Shown here one piece after another: positions 48,996-58,158 of a stretch of 64,000 nt of DNA. The DNA comes from Rhizobium etli CFN 42 (lineage in GTDB: Bacteria; Pseudomonadota; Alphaproteobacteria; Rhizobiales; Rhizobiaceae). The position numbers and the translations under genes were made by a program. Every line of letters starts with the position of its first letter. Within the stretch, counting starts at the first letter, position 1. Under the pieces are notes generated by a model. The model did no database searches, was not told the origin of the DNA, and was given only the letters and a program-made list of their open reading frames with translations. The stretch covers positions 1,119,001-1,183,000 of the forward strand of contig NC_007761.1 in NCBI RefSeq assembly GCF_000092045.1. The letters run 5' to 3'.

Positions 48996-49904
48996 TCACC
49001 GCGATGCGGCCGGCATGACATCAGCACCATCCATGACATAGGTCGCATAACGATGGTCGCGGATCAGGCTTATTTTTTGCCCGCGCCATTCGAGCAGCAT
49101 GAAATAGGCAGGACCGCCCGACGGTTCGGCCGATACCAGCAATATTTCCCGGCCTTCCAGCCAGGCCGGTTCGACCCTGACCAGCGGATATCCGGCATAA
49201 TAGGTGAAAAATCGACCGACGTCGGCGGCACCCGAGATTTCCGGCCGTCGCGCCTGACGAAGCCGAACGTCTTCGGCCAGCAAGCGACGCAGCGCGTCCC
49301 AATCTTGGGCGTTGAAGAGCGCTGCGAAGTTGAGGGCCTCGGGACTTGGCGACGGCGCAACCTCGGACCGCACGTCGGAGATCGCGCGCAATCTTGCCCG
49401 ACCGCGCGACAGATGGGCCTTGACCGCATCGACACTCAGATCCAGCAGCGCTGCGATATCCGCAAGCGACTCTCCCAGCACATCCTTGAGGATAACCGCG
49501 CTGCGTTGCGGCACCGGCAATTCTGCAAAATGACCCAGGGCGACCCGCACCGTGTCCCGCCGGATCAGCGCGTCCTCCGGGCCGGCGGCGCTTATATCGG
49601 CCAGATCGAAGGCCATCTCAAGCGGCTCCGACCGGCGCGTACTGCGCTGGCGCAGAGCATCCATGGCTCGATTGTGGACGATGCGAAATAGCCACGGTCG
49701 CAGCGGCGTGCCCGGCGGGATCGAGCCAGCCGTCGCAAAAACCCTGGCAAACGCGTCCTGAATCACGTCCTCGCCGTCGATCACCGAACCCACCAGACGA
49801 GCAGCATAGCGATGCAGTTGGGGGCGAAGCGCGTCCGCTTCCCTGGCCAGGTCTGCGAGCAGAGTTTTTCTCTCTGCGGCCCCGAGAGCTGGGTCTTCCG
49901 TCAT
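48996..49904 (-). CDS. ECF RNA polymerase sigma factor with SnoaL-like C-terminal domain (ECF41/SigJ type)
   Basis: The protein is 302 aa. Region 2 (LHRYAARLVGSVIDGEDVIQ, DAFARVFATAG, RPWLFRIVHNRAMDALRQRS) and region 4 (PQRSAVILKDVLGESLADIA, ALLDLSVDAVKAHLSRGRAR) are complete. The last ~110 residues (ALNFAALFNAQDWDALRRLL, VGRFFTYYAGYPLVRVEPAW) are a SnoaL/NTF2-like domain. In ECF41 and SigJ-type factors this extension regulates activity in place of a membrane anti-sigma factor. It is coupled by four-base overlap (ATGA) to the SDR gene upstream; family knowledge predicts that such sigma factors control their neighbouring oxidoreductase gene. Confidence 0.8.
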   Translation of the reverse strand: MTEDPALGAAERKTLLADLAREADALRPQLHRYAARLVGSVIDGEDVIQDAFARVFATAGSIPPGTPLRPWLFRIVHNRAMDALRQRSTRRSEPLEMAFDLADISAAGPEDALIRRDTVRVALGHFAELPVPQRSAVILKDVLGESLADIAALLDLSVDAVKAHLSRGRARLRAISDVRSEVAPSPSPEALNFAALFNAQDWDALRRLLAEDVRLRQARRPEISGAADVGRFFTYYAGYPLVRVEPAWLEGREILLVSAEPSGGPAYFMLLEWRGQKISLIRDHRYATYVMDGADVMPAASR

Positions 49905-50644
49905 TCGATGACCGTCACACCCGTATCCCCACGCACGGCATAGACCATGGCCTCGGCGAGGCCGGATTTGCCGATCAGTTCGGCGACCGTATCACCGAAA
50001 GCCCGCGGCGTCATGTTCGGCCAGGTGGCGGCCTGTTCGGCAAATGTCCGACCCGCCTTCGCAGCATAGGCCCCAATGCCAGTATCGCCCACACCAGTTC
50101 CAACGAACATCTGCCGGGGAACGAGGACCCGGAACCGCAAACCCAGGCCGAGTTCCGCCGACAAGCCATCGGCATATTTTGCAATGAACCACTGCGCGCG
50201 CTTGGCGCCGGCATAACCTCCCGATAGCGGCGACCCCTGCACGGCGGCTCCGCTGGAGATCAGGACGACGAGCCCGCCCGGCGCCATCGGCACGGTCAGG
50301 GCAGCCTGTACCCAATGCAGCGCGGCCTTGACGTCCACATTCCAGTTCGTCGTGAATGCCTCCCAGCCAATCCGGTCGATTCGTTCCATGGGCGGTTCCG
50401 CACCGGCATTCATGATGACGACATCAGGTCGCGTCTGCTCCATGATCCGCCACGCCGCGTCGGCATCAGTTGCATCAGCCGATATGGCGGTGACGGGCGG
50501 TTGCTCAGCCGGCCCCCGCATAGCCGTCGCCTTTCGGGCGACCACGGTGACGCCGGCCGCGCGAGCAACGAATGCCTCGGCGAGCCCACTCCCCAAGCCG
50601 CGGCTCCCGCCGACGACCACAATTCGCTTTCCTTCCAGATCCAT
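49901..50644 (-). CDS. Short-chain dehydrogenase/reductase (SDR)
   Basis: The protein is 247 aa. The cofactor site RIVVVGGSRGLGSGLAEAFV (TGxxxGxG-type), VVARKATAM with a positive residue favouring NADPH, the NAG motif DVVIMNAGAEPP and the active site VLISSGAA...GGYAGAKRAQW with Ser, Tyr and Lys in place are all visible. The substrate cannot be read. It forms a two-gene operon with the ECF sigma factor, its likely regulator. Start: GAGGACTGAGAA before ATG 50644. Confidence 0.8.
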   Translation of the reverse strand: MDLEGKRIVVVGGSRGLGSGLAEAFVARAAGVTVVARKATAMRGPAEQPPVTAISADATDADAAWRIMEQTRPDVVIMNAGAEPPMERIDRIGWEAFTTNWNVDVKAALHWVQAALTVPMAPGGLVVLISSGAAVQGSPLSGGYAGAKRAQWFIAKYADGLSAELGLGLRFRVLVPRQMFVGTGVGDTGIGAYAAKAGRTFAEQAATWPNMTPRAFGDTVAELIGKSGLAEAMVYAVRGDTGVTVIE

Positions 50645-50819
50645 TTCTCAGTCCTCATTCGGGTCGGTTTCGACCGCTCGACGACGGTCGCGACAAAGAC
50701 GTTTCAAGGAGGTGAAAAGAGTCAACGCAATCTGCGATTTGTGGAAGCCGGCGTCAAAAAGTCGGCTGGGTCTTCACGAGCCTTTCTTTTTCATTGCAGC
50801 TTTCGCCACACCGGATGCC

Positions 50820-52322
50820 TCAGGCCGCGGCAAATGGCACAGCGATGAAGGTTTTATTCCCGTCGCGTTCGACGAGCAGCAGCACGGATTTGCGGCCGGC
50901 CTTGCCGGCTTCGGCGATTGCGGCCTTGACGTCGCGGGCATTGTGGACCGGCCGGTCGTTGACCGAGACGATGACGTCGCCCGACTGAATACCGGCGGCA
51001 GCCGCCGATTTGTCCGGATTGACGCTGGCGACCACCGCGCCGCTGACGGAGCGCGGCAGGTTGATCTGCTGGCGCACATCCGGCGTCAGCTCGGCAAGGC
51101 CGATGCCGAGGCTCGGCTGGCCGGAGGCCCGGCCCGGCGCTTCCGGGCTTGTCGCCGCGGCCTGCTTCTGGCCGTCGGCATTGGCGCCGACGGTAACGTT
51201 GAGATCGATGGTCTTGCCGTCGCGCCAGACGCCGAGCGATTTCTGCGTGCCCGGCGAGAGATCGGCGACAAGGCGCGACAGGTCCTTCGGTGTCTTGACG
51301 GTTTCGCCGCCGACCGAGGTGACGATGTCGCCGGGCTTCAGGCCGGCATGGGCGGCCGGCGTATCGGCGGAGACGGCGGCGACCAGCGCGCCGCCGGTCT
51401 TGTCGAGGCCGACGGCATCGGCGACGTCTTTCGTGACCGGCTGGATCTGCACGCCGAGATAGCCGTGATTGATCGAACCATCCTTCTCAAGCTTGGCGAC
51501 GATCGCCTTGGCCTCGTCGGAGGGAATGGCGAAGCCGACGCCGACGCTGCCGCCGTTCGGCGAATAGATGGCGGTGTTGATGCCGACGACCTTGCCCTCA
51601 CGATCGACGAGTGGGCCGCCTGAGTTGCCGTGGTTGATCGGCGCGTCGATCTGGATGAAATCGTCATAGGGTCCGCTGTGCAAATCGCGGCCGCGCGCCG
51701 AGACGATGCCCGCCGTCACCGTGGTGCCGATGCCGAAGGGATTGCCGATCGCCAGGATCTGGTCGCCGAGCTTCAGCTTGTCGGAATCGCCCCAGGCGAT
51801 GGTCTGCAGCGGCTTGCCGGCCTGGATCTTCAACACGGCGACATCGGATTTCGGATCGGTGCCGATCAGCTTGGCCGGCAGTTCGGTGCCGTCGTCGAGC
51901 GTCACCTTGATGTCGAGGGCATTGTCGATGACGTGGTTGTTGGTGACGATGACGCCATCGGGGCTGATGATGAAGCCGGAGCCGAGCGCCATCGCATGCT
52001 GGGAGCCGCGCTGTTGCGGCGCCGGGCGCGGCAGCGGAATGCCCTGGTCCTCGAAGAACTGGCGGAACTGCTCGTCCATCGGCGATTGCTGATCGGCGCT
52101 GACATCCGTCGTCTTCATCGTCGTGGTGATGGTGACGACCGCAGGCTTGTCGGCGTCGACGACGGAGGCGAAGGAGCCGCTTGCGGCAAGGATGCCGCCG
52201 GTATCGGAGGGAGCGGCCAGTGCGGTGGAACTGTTGATCGCAAGGGGCAGGCAGGCCGCGCCGGCGATGATGGCGGCTCCGACGAGCGCTGCGGTGCGGT
52301 ATTTGAGGAGGATGTGTGACAT
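50820..52322 (-). CDS. degP: Periplasmic HtrA/DegP-type serine protease
   Basis: The protein is 500 aa from ATG 52322. It has a Sec signal (RTAALVGAAIIAGAACLPLA) and a protease domain with catalytic His130 (VIVTNNHVIDN), Asp160 (DPKSDVAVLKI) and Ser234 (INHGNSGGPLVD). PDZ1 (~295-385; KTGGALVAAVSADTPAAHAG) and PDZ2 (~415-495; ASVNPDKSAAAAGIQSGDVI) follow. It degrades or refolds misfolded envelope proteins under heat or envelope stress. The acidic/Gln loop LA near residues 75-108 resembles DegP/Q regulation loops. The symbol is by architecture; rhizobia have several paralogues, so the exact orthologue is not certain. Confidence 0.85.
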   Translation of the reverse strand: MSHILLKYRTAALVGAAIIAGAACLPLAINSSTALAAPSDTGGILAASGSFASVVDADKPAVVTITTTMKTTDVSADQQSPMDEQFRQFFEDQGIPLPRPAPQQRGSQHAMALGSGFIISPDGVIVTNNHVIDNALDIKVTLDDGTELPAKLIGTDPKSDVAVLKIQAGKPLQTIAWGDSDKLKLGDQILAIGNPFGIGTTVTAGIVSARGRDLHSGPYDDFIQIDAPINHGNSGGPLVDREGKVVGINTAIYSPNGGSVGVGFAIPSDEAKAIVAKLEKDGSINHGYLGVQIQPVTKDVADAVGLDKTGGALVAAVSADTPAAHAGLKPGDIVTSVGGETVKTPKDLSRLVADLSPGTQKSLGVWRDGKTIDLNVTVGANADGQKQAAATSPEAPGRASGQPSLGIGLAELTPDVRQQINLPRSVSGAVVASVNPDKSAAAAGIQSGDVIVSVNDRPVHNARDVKAAIAEAGKAGRKSVLLLVERDGNKTFIAVPFAAA

Positions 52323-52857
52323 GGCGATAATCCCTTGGGCGGTCGCCCTCTCGAAGAAGATTGGCTTTTGATGGCGTCGTGGTTCCATGTCATGGGACCT
52401 GGCGTCGAATAGCGGATGGCGCCAATTCCTCTTGGGACACGCGCAGTCGTCGCGGGCGGCGGCCTGGCGAATGGAAGAATTCGCGCTTGCCGATTCATAT
52501 GATCGCGCCGGCCCGATTTACAAATTAAATATCGATCATGTTTGTATTGCCGATTTGTAAGGTTTCTCTTGGGTTTAACCCTGCTTTTCGAGAGGCTGGC
52601 GCGCAGCGGGAAGGGCGGGCCTTTTCCCGCCGGCAGCATGGCTTCTTCTCGAAATTCCGTCGACAATAAGCGTGCTTATCGCCGCCGATCGGTGATCCGC
52701 CCGCCGTCCGCGTCCGTAATTGCCGGCAGATGATCCTTGGCCTGCAGGAACATGTCACGACGATCAGATGTTAGTAGAATCTAAATTATTTCTTCTTCAG
52801 AACGTAAATGGGGGAGAATCGGCGGTGGTCGAGTCCCGTGACGGCAGACGGGGGACG
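52323..52857. other. Long divergent intergenic region between degP and the LacI-type regulator
   Basis: About 535 bases holding the promoters of both genes. It includes an AT-rich core at 52510-52565 with an inverted repeat. No further gene with a ribosome-binding site is seen. An open frame runs upstream of the regulator to 52720, but its codons look non-coding. Confidence 0.5.
52516..52560. promoter_or_regulatory. Inverted repeat TTACAAAT/ATTTGTAA in the degP-lacI intergenic region
   Basis: TTACAAAT (52518-52525) and ATTTGTAA (52553-52560) are perfect complements 27 bases apart, both preceded by CGAT or flanked by AT-rich DNA (AATTAAATATCGATCATG). It could be a regulator-binding pair or the -10/-35 surroundings of the divergent promoters. 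The function is a guess from position. Confidence 0.35.
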
Positions 52858-53895
52858 ATGAGCAAGTCGGTGGAGTGGGGGAGGAAGCCCAGGGGCGACG
52901 CGCCTGTGAAGCTCAGCGATGTGGCCAAGAAGGTGGGCGTCAGCGCGATCACCATCTCGCGCGCTCTGCGCAATCCCGAAATCGTCTCCGAGGATCTGCG
53001 CGAGGAGATCCTGCGTGCGGTCGAGGAGATGGGCTATATTCCCAATCTTGCCGCCCGGGCGCTGGCCGGCCGCCACAACGGCACCGTCGCCGTCATCACG
53101 CCCGCCTTGCACCAATACGGCTTTACCAATCTGATGGTCGGTATCGAGGATCGTTTCCGCGACACCGATCTCACCGTGCAATATTCCAATACATTGCACC
53201 ATGCCGAGGGCGAGGCCGGCCTGTTGAAATCCTTCCTGACGCAGAAACCGGCCGGCGTCATCATTGCCGGCGCCGAATCCTACCGCGATCTTCTGCCGCT
53301 GATCGACAATGCTGCCTGTCCCATCGCCCATGTCACCGATCTGAGCCAGGAGCCGCAGAAGCTGGTCGTCGGCCTCGATCATTATAGGGCAGGCGCCGAA
53401 CCCACCCGCTTCCTGTTGTCGAGGGGCTACAGGAGGATCGCCTTCTTCGGCCGAGGCGCCGATGTCCGCTCGCGCCGGCGGATAGAAGGCTACGAGGCGG
53501 TGATGCGGGACGCGGGGCGTTTCGACCCCGCTCTCATTATCGGCGGCGATGCGCCAAGCCGCACCGGCCTCGGCCGGGAACTGTTTGCCCGGCTGATCGA
53601 ACGCGTGCCCGATGTCGATGCCGTTTTTGCCCAGAGCGACGAACTGGCGCTCGGCGTCCTGATCGAATGCAAGGCGCGCGGCATCCGCGTGCCGGAGGAG
53701 GTCGGCATCTGCGGCTTCAACGATCTGGAATTCTCCGCCTTCGTCGAGCCGTCGCTGACGACGGTGTACATCCCGCGCCAGGACATCGGCTACCGCGTCG
53801 CCGACATGCTGCTGCGCGCCATCCGCGACGAACCGCCTGACGAAGACAGGGTCGATTGCGGCTTTTCGATCATCCCCCGGGGCTCGACCCGGTAA
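52858..53895 (+). CDS. LacI-family transcriptional regulator (GntR/IdnR-like)
   Basis: The protein is 345 aa from ATG 52858. The HTH VKLSDVAKKVGVSAITISRA plus hinge NPEIVS...VEEMGYIPNLAARALA is canonical LacI. The periplasmic-binding-like core shows GTVAVITPALHQYGFTNLMV, GVIIAGAESYRDLLPLIDNA, YRRIAFFGRGADVRSRRR and PDVDAVFAQSDELALGVLIE, ending in GICGFNDLEFSAFVEPSLTT. The pattern is closest to gluconate/sugar-acid regulators. No sugar operon is adjacent, so its target lies elsewhere or is the neighbouring DNA. Divergent from degP. Confidence 0.8.
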   Translation: MSKSVEWGRKPRGDAPVKLSDVAKKVGVSAITISRALRNPEIVSEDLREEILRAVEEMGYIPNLAARALAGRHNGTVAVITPALHQYGFTNLMVGIEDRFRDTDLTVQYSNTLHHAEGEAGLLKSFLTQKPAGVIIAGAESYRDLLPLIDNAACPIAHVTDLSQEPQKLVVGLDHYRAGAEPTRFLLSRGYRRIAFFGRGADVRSRRRIEGYEAVMRDAGRFDPALIIGGDAPSRTGLGRELFARLIERVPDVDAVFAQSDELALGVLIECKARGIRVPEEVGICGFNDLEFSAFVEPSLTTVYIPRQDIGYRVADMLLRAIRDEPPDEDRVDCGFSIIPRGSTR

Positions 53896-53969
53896 CCTGT
53901 TACGGCACCGCGACAATAGACGTTGAGCCGAGCCTTGCTGAAGCCGGCGCTAGGAATCGTTCCAATTAT

Positions 53970-53981
53970 TCCGTATACGGA
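53970..53981. promoter_or_regulatory. Perfect palindrome TCCGTATACGGA upstream of a LysR gene
   Basis: A 12-bp perfect palindrome in AT-rich DNA (CAATTATTCCGTATACGGAC) 26-37 bases before the LysR start. It is placed as an autoregulatory operator or promoter-overlapping site. It does not have the T-N11-A spacing of classic LysR boxes, so another regulator could bind it. Confidence 0.45.
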
Positions 53982-54007
53982 CAATATGGTGACCATTGTG
54001 CTGAAAA

Positions 54008-54928
54008 ATGGATAAGGTAGGCTTGTCTTTCGACAGAATGCGGACCTTTGTTCGCGTCGCCGAGCGCGCCAACCTGTCGATGGTCGCAAGGGAGCTGGGC
54101 GTCGGCCAATCCACCGTGACGCGGCACCTCAATGAACTGGAGGAGGCTGTCGGCGTGGCCCTCCTCAGCCGCACCACGCGGCGGGTCACCCTGACGGAGG
54201 AAGGCAGTCGCTATTATACCAACTGCCTTCAGATATTGCGCCTGGTCGAACAGGCTGCGGAAGAAGCCAGAGATGCACGTCAGGCCCCCGCTGGCGCGGT
54301 TCGCCTGTCCTGTACGGCGGCGCTTGGCGTCATGCATGTCACGCGCATGATCTTCGATTTTCAGGACAGGCATCCTGATATCCGCGTCGACCTCAACCTG
54401 ACGGATGAGCGGATCGACCTGGTTCGCGAAGGGGTTGATGTGGCGCTGCGTCTTGGCCCTCTCGCCGACAGCTCGATGAAGCTTCATGCGATCGGAGAGA
54501 GCCAGCGGCTGCTGGTCGGCGCTCCGGCCTATTTGTCCGCCCAGGGGCGGCCGGAGCGCCCGGCCGACCTGTCACGCTACGAAACCGTCGTGATGTCCAA
54601 CGTCGCAGGCAGCAATCAGCTCCTTCTTTCCGCTCCCGATGGCACCAGCCTGGTGATCCCGGTTAGCGGTCGGTTGCGTGTCGACCACGGGCTTGCGGCG
54701 CGCGCAGCCCTTGCCGCCGGACGCGGCATTGGTCCTACCCATCTCTGGCTGGTTCACGATCTTCTCGACGACGGCCGCCTCGAGGTCGTGCTTGGAGACC
54801 ATCGGCCTTCGCCGGTTCCGGTAAGCTTGCTGATTGTTCCCGAGCGTGCGGCCATTGCCCGCGTTCGGCTCCTCGTCGACTTTCTTGCCGCCGAGGTTGC
54901 CAAGCTGCCGGGAATCCGGCCATCGTAA
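54008..54928 (+). CDS. LysR-family transcriptional regulator
   Basis: The protein is 306 aa. N-terminal winged HTH: FVRVAERANLSMVARELGVG, QSTVTRHLNELEEAVGVALL, SRTTRRVTLTEEG. The effector domain has PAGAVRLSCTAALGVMHVTR, HPDIRVDLNLTDERIDLVRE and VDVALRLGPLADSSMKLHAI, characteristic of the CrgA/PecT/AphB-like subgroup. The C-terminal part is complete. Target genes are not obvious: the upstream gene is the LacI-type regulator and the downstream NmrA gene converges on it. Confidence 0.8.
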   Translation: MDKVGLSFDRMRTFVRVAERANLSMVARELGVGQSTVTRHLNELEEAVGVALLSRTTRRVTLTEEGSRYYTNCLQILRLVEQAAEEARDARQAPAGAVRLSCTAALGVMHVTRMIFDFQDRHPDIRVDLNLTDERIDLVREGVDVALRLGPLADSSMKLHAIGESQRLLVGAPAYLSAQGRPERPADLSRYETVVMSNVAGSNQLLLSAPDGTSLVIPVSGRLRVDHGLAARAALAAGRGIGPTHLWLVHDLLDDGRLEVVLGDHRPSPVPVSLLIVPERAAIARVRLLVDFLAAEVAKLPGIRPS

Positions 54929-54990
54929 GTCTTTGTTTTCAAGGGATCGTTACCCGCAAAATCGCTGCCGCGCTTTTGCGGGGACAGGCT

Positions 54991-55944
54991 TCAGCCTCCG
55001 AAAGAGCGCTTGTCGCCGCGCCATCCCGACGTCCGCAGAAACTGCTCCCAGTTGAGCGTCTCCGGCGCCAGGCGCCGGCTCCATTCGAGGTCATGCTCCT
55101 TGCCGAAATAGCCATACTCGACAGCATATTCGACCATCCCGAGAATCTCTCGAACGAGAAATTCGTTGGCGGCAAACTCCGGAAAATAGGTCAGCAGCCC
55201 CTCTCTGGTGAAAGCATTCCGATACTCGGCCTTGCGGCCGGTCACGCGTTGAAAGGTTTCGACCATCTCGCGGGGAGAAATGATATCGCCGACGATCGGC
55301 AGCGTCTTACCATTATAGCGCTCGGGGTGTGAGAAGATCTCGAGGACGACAGGCCCGGTCGCCGTCAGCGGATCGACGAAAGGTGCGGCGAAATCTTCGG
55401 GAAGATAAATCGGCAGGAGCAGGGTGTCGCCCTCCATGCGCGGGGCGTAATATTCGAGAAGGTTGGTGTAGAAGAATGCCAGCATGATGAAGGAATGCGA
55501 GACCGGCAGGCCGCGAATGTAATCGGCAACGCGGGCTTTATCGGTGAAATGTGGCGCATATTTCGTCCCGCCGGTGATCTTGTCGACATTCTCCAGCGTG
55601 CTGAAAACAATGTGCTTGACACCGGCCTCCACGGCGGCATCCGCCAGCTGCCGCCCGAGAGGCGCCTCGCTTGTCTCCGGCGGGGCGATCGGCGGCGTCA
55701 TCAGAAAGGCGCCGGCCGCGCCCTTGAATGCAGCAACGAGATCCTTCTGCCGGCCGAGTTCGAGAGGCACGGTAGCGATCTCGGCGCCGAGTTTCGCCAG
55801 ACGCAAAGCTTCCGGCGAATCCTTTCTCCGCGTGAAAGCACGAACGCGGAACCGCTGGCTTGCAAGAAGTGTCGCAACGACGCTGCGCCCCTGTTTGCTC
55901 GTTGCACCGGTAACCGCGATCAGTGGCTTGTTGTCTATAGACAT
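54991..55944 (-). CDS. NmrA-family NAD(P)-binding protein
   Basis: The protein is about 317 aa. The Rossmann start LIAVTGATSKQGRSVVATLL (GxTGxQG-like), RVRAFTRRKDSPEALRLAKL, the KHIVFSTLENVDKITGG segment and the ADYIRGLPVSHSFIMLAFFY region fit NmrA/HSCARG-like redox-sensing or atypical SDR proteins. No Tyr-Lys catalytic pair is seen, in line with a regulator-like or sensor role. Start: GGAAGG is nine bases before ATG 55944 and abuts the earlier ATG 55953, so the second is used. Confidence 0.8.
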   Translation of the reverse strand: MSIDNKPLIAVTGATSKQGRSVVATLLASQRFRVRAFTRRKDSPEALRLAKLGAEIATVPLELGRQKDLVAAFKGAAGAFLMTPPIAPPETSEAPLGRQLADAAVEAGVKHIVFSTLENVDKITGGTKYAPHFTDKARVADYIRGLPVSHSFIMLAFFYTNLLEYYAPRMEGDTLLLPIYLPEDFAAPFVDPLTATGPVVLEIFSHPERYNGKTLPIVGDIISPREMVETFQRVTGRKAEYRNAFTREGLLTYFPEFAANEFLVREILGMVEYAVEYGYFGKEHDLEWSRRLAPETLNWEQFLRTSGWRGDKRSFGG

Positions 55945-56175
55945 GGCTTTCATCCTTCCCTGTCATTGGCTGCCGGCTGGAGAACTGGGGGTCTTCGTGC
56001 CGGTGGGCGGCCGGCCGATGCCGATGGCCACCCAATGGAAGGCACCTTTAGCTCAACAGGGACTACGGCTGTAGATAGCTGTAATGCATAAGATAATGCC
56101 GTTTCCTGGATAAATGGCAGAACGGCATGGCCGGAAGCGCCAGCGAAGCAAAGGCTCTGCCGGCGCCTCTGTTGC

Positions 56176-57147
56176 TCAGGGTACCAGCAGGATACCGCCC
56201 GCCGAGCGTCCGGATTCCATCTCTTCGTGCGCTCTGGCAACATCGGCCAAACGGTATTCGGCAGCGATTTGCGAAACGATTCCTGTTTCCATCGCTCGCA
56301 CTGCAGCGAGTGCTGCCTCACGATACTGTCCGATGTCAGCACACCAGGCCATGATGCTCGGATGGCAGAGGGACTTGCCCGGGCGGAGCTCCTCGACCGG
56401 CACGGGCGGAATGGCGCCGGCGGCCTGACCGATGGTGACAGCCATGCCGAATGGCCGGACAGAGCGTATGGTTTTGAGGAGCGTGTCGCCGCCTATGCCG
56501 TCATAGGCGACGTCTACGCCGAGCCCGTTCGTCAGCCGCTTCACTTCCGCGACGATATCGGCGTCTCGTCCAATGATAAGGTGATCGGCGCCACAGGACG
56601 CGGCGAGCGCGGCCTTTTCGGCAGAACCGACCGTCCCGATCACCGTGGCATCGAGCGATTTGGCCCAGCGAACGAGGATGCTGCCGAGCCCGCCCGCGGC
56701 AGCATGAATCAGAATCTGCATTCCGGCACGCACATCATAAGTCTTTTTCAGCAGCATGTAGGCCGTCATGCCCTTGAGGAGCGAACTTGCTGCCGTTTTT
56801 GCGGATACGGCATCAGGCAGCTTGATCGCCCGTTCAGCGGCAATATTCCGCGCGGAACGATAGGCGCCAACCGGCGGCCCGGCATAGGCGACGCGGTCAC
56901 CCCTTCCGAACATCGAGACGCCGGCGCCGACATCCTCGACGATGCCCGCCGCCTCGGCGCCGATCACCGCGGGGTAGGACGGCATCGGATAGAGGCCCCT
57001 GCGGTGATAGATGTCGAGAAAGTTGGTTCCGATCGCCTCATGACGAATTTTGATCTCACCGTCCCCGGGAGGCTCACAATGGTGCCGCTCGACATGGAAC
57101 TGGGTGACGTCGCCGGGGGCGTTCAGCCATATGATTTGGTCGGTCAT
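56176..57147 (-). CDS. NADPH:quinone reductase (zinc-independent MDR family)
   Basis: The protein is 323 aa. GroES-like N-terminus with EIKIRHEAIGTNFLDIYHRR, GLYPMPSYPAVIGAEAAGIV and GRGDRVAYAGPPVGAYRSAR; nucleotide-binding part with LIHAAAGGLGSILVRWAKSL and IGTVGSAEKAALAASCGADH. There is no zinc-ligand Cys/His set, matching QOR/zeta-crystallin enzymes that reduce quinones or enones with NADPH. AAGGAG nine bases before ATG. It is divergent from a LysR gene with a clear operator in the 71-base gap, so it is probably the LysR target. Confidence 0.85.
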   Translation of the reverse strand: MTDQIIWLNAPGDVTQFHVERHHCEPPGDGEIKIRHEAIGTNFLDIYHRRGLYPMPSYPAVIGAEAAGIVEDVGAGVSMFGRGDRVAYAGPPVGAYRSARNIAAERAIKLPDAVSAKTAASSLLKGMTAYMLLKKTYDVRAGMQILIHAAAGGLGSILVRWAKSLDATVIGTVGSAEKAALAASCGADHLIIGRDADIVAEVKRLTNGLGVDVAYDGIGGDTLLKTIRSVRPFGMAVTIGQAAGAIPPVPVEELRPGKSLCHPSIMAWCADIGQYREAALAAVRAMETGIVSQIAAEYRLADVARAHEEMESGRSAGGILLVP

Positions 57148-57193
57148 CGCTCGTGCTCTCCTTTATGCCGGCAGATTAAGCGGTGGCATGGTG

Positions 57194-57218
57194 TGTGAAA
57201 ATTCCCTATTGTTTCACA
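57194..57218. promoter_or_regulatory. LysR-type T-N11-A operator between qor-like and LysR genes
   Basis: TGTGAAA and TTTCACA are perfect 7-bp inverted arms separated by 11 bases (57194-57218). This is the textbook spacing of a LysR-type recognition site. It lies in the 71-base divergent gap, directly before the LysR start at 57219 and 47 bases before the oxidoreductase start, so binding would repress the LysR gene and act on the divergent promoter. Confidence 0.75.
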
Positions 57219-58085
57219 ATGACTGGGAGAGAATTCACAAATATCGACTGGGACGATCTTCGGCATTTCCTGGCGCTTGCCCAGACGGGAACGCTGCTTG
57301 GCGCCGCAAAGCAGCTCGGCGTCGAACACGCCACGGTAAGCCGGCGGATTTCGTCGCTTGAAGCCAGCCTGGGTCGCAAGCTCGTCGACCGGCGCGGACG
57401 GCGCATCAGTTTGAACCGGGACGGAGAACAGGTTGCCAGGCACGCAGCTCTGGTCGCGGTCCATACAGCGGCCATCGAGCAGCTTGGTCGCAGCAGCACC
57501 ACGGAATTGCGCGGTCACGTCAGGATCAGCGCGCCCCCCGCACTCTCGAGCGTGCTGCTGGCACAGCCGATCGCGGCCGTCAGGCGCGACCATCCCGGCG
57601 TCGAGATCACCCTTGTCGGAGAAAAGCGCCTCGCCTCGCTGAACAGGCGAGAGGCCGACATCGCCGTGCGGATGTCGCGTCCCGAGGAGGGCGATTACTC
57701 GATCGTCAAGCTCGGCGAGACAAGCTTTCACCTTTACGCATCAAGGACCTATCTCGAAACGGTCCCACCGAAGGACTGGACCTTCATCGGCTACGACGAA
57801 ACCATGAATGCCTCACCGCAGCAGTTGCGGCTGGTCGAGCTCGCCGCCGGCCGGCCGATCGCGGTGAGATCGTCCGTTCTGGAGTTTCAGGCCGCAATCG
57901 CAAATTTAGGGGCAGGTGTCGTCATGCTGCCCGATTTCGTCGTCGCGGAGTCCAGCGGCCTGCAGCGCATTGAGACGGAACATCCTTTGACGAGAGAGGT
58001 CTGGCTGGTTGTCCATTCGGATATCAAAGACGTCCCCTCCATTCGCGTCGTCATCGATGCGCTGAAAAAGGTTCTGGAGGAGTAA
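57219..58085 (+). CDS. LysR-family transcriptional regulator, divergent from the quinone reductase
   Basis: The protein is 288 aa from ATG 57219; an ATG-initiated frame at 57183 would run through the operator and is unlikely. HTH: WDDLRHFLALAQTGTLLGAA, KQLGVEHATVSRRISSLEAS, LGRKLVDRRGRRISLNRDG. Effector domain: GHVRISAPPALSSVLLAQPI, HPGVEITLVGEKRLASLNRR, EADIAVRMSRPEEGDYSIVK. It probably senses a quinone or other electrophile and controls the divergent reductase gene. Confidence 0.82.
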   Translation: MTGREFTNIDWDDLRHFLALAQTGTLLGAAKQLGVEHATVSRRISSLEASLGRKLVDRRGRRISLNRDGEQVARHAALVAVHTAAIEQLGRSSTTELRGHVRISAPPALSSVLLAQPIAAVRRDHPGVEITLVGEKRLASLNRREADIAVRMSRPEEGDYSIVKLGETSFHLYASRTYLETVPPKDWTFIGYDETMNASPQQLRLVELAAGRPIAVRSSVLEFQAAIANLGAGVVMLPDFVVAESSGLQRIETEHPLTREVWLVVHSDIKDVPSIRVVIDALKKVLEE

Positions 58086-58158
58086 CGTGCAGGCACCTGC
58101 TGCAGCTGATCGGAAACACCGCACGCCGGGCGAGCATGGCCGGCGCTTTGAAGCCACA

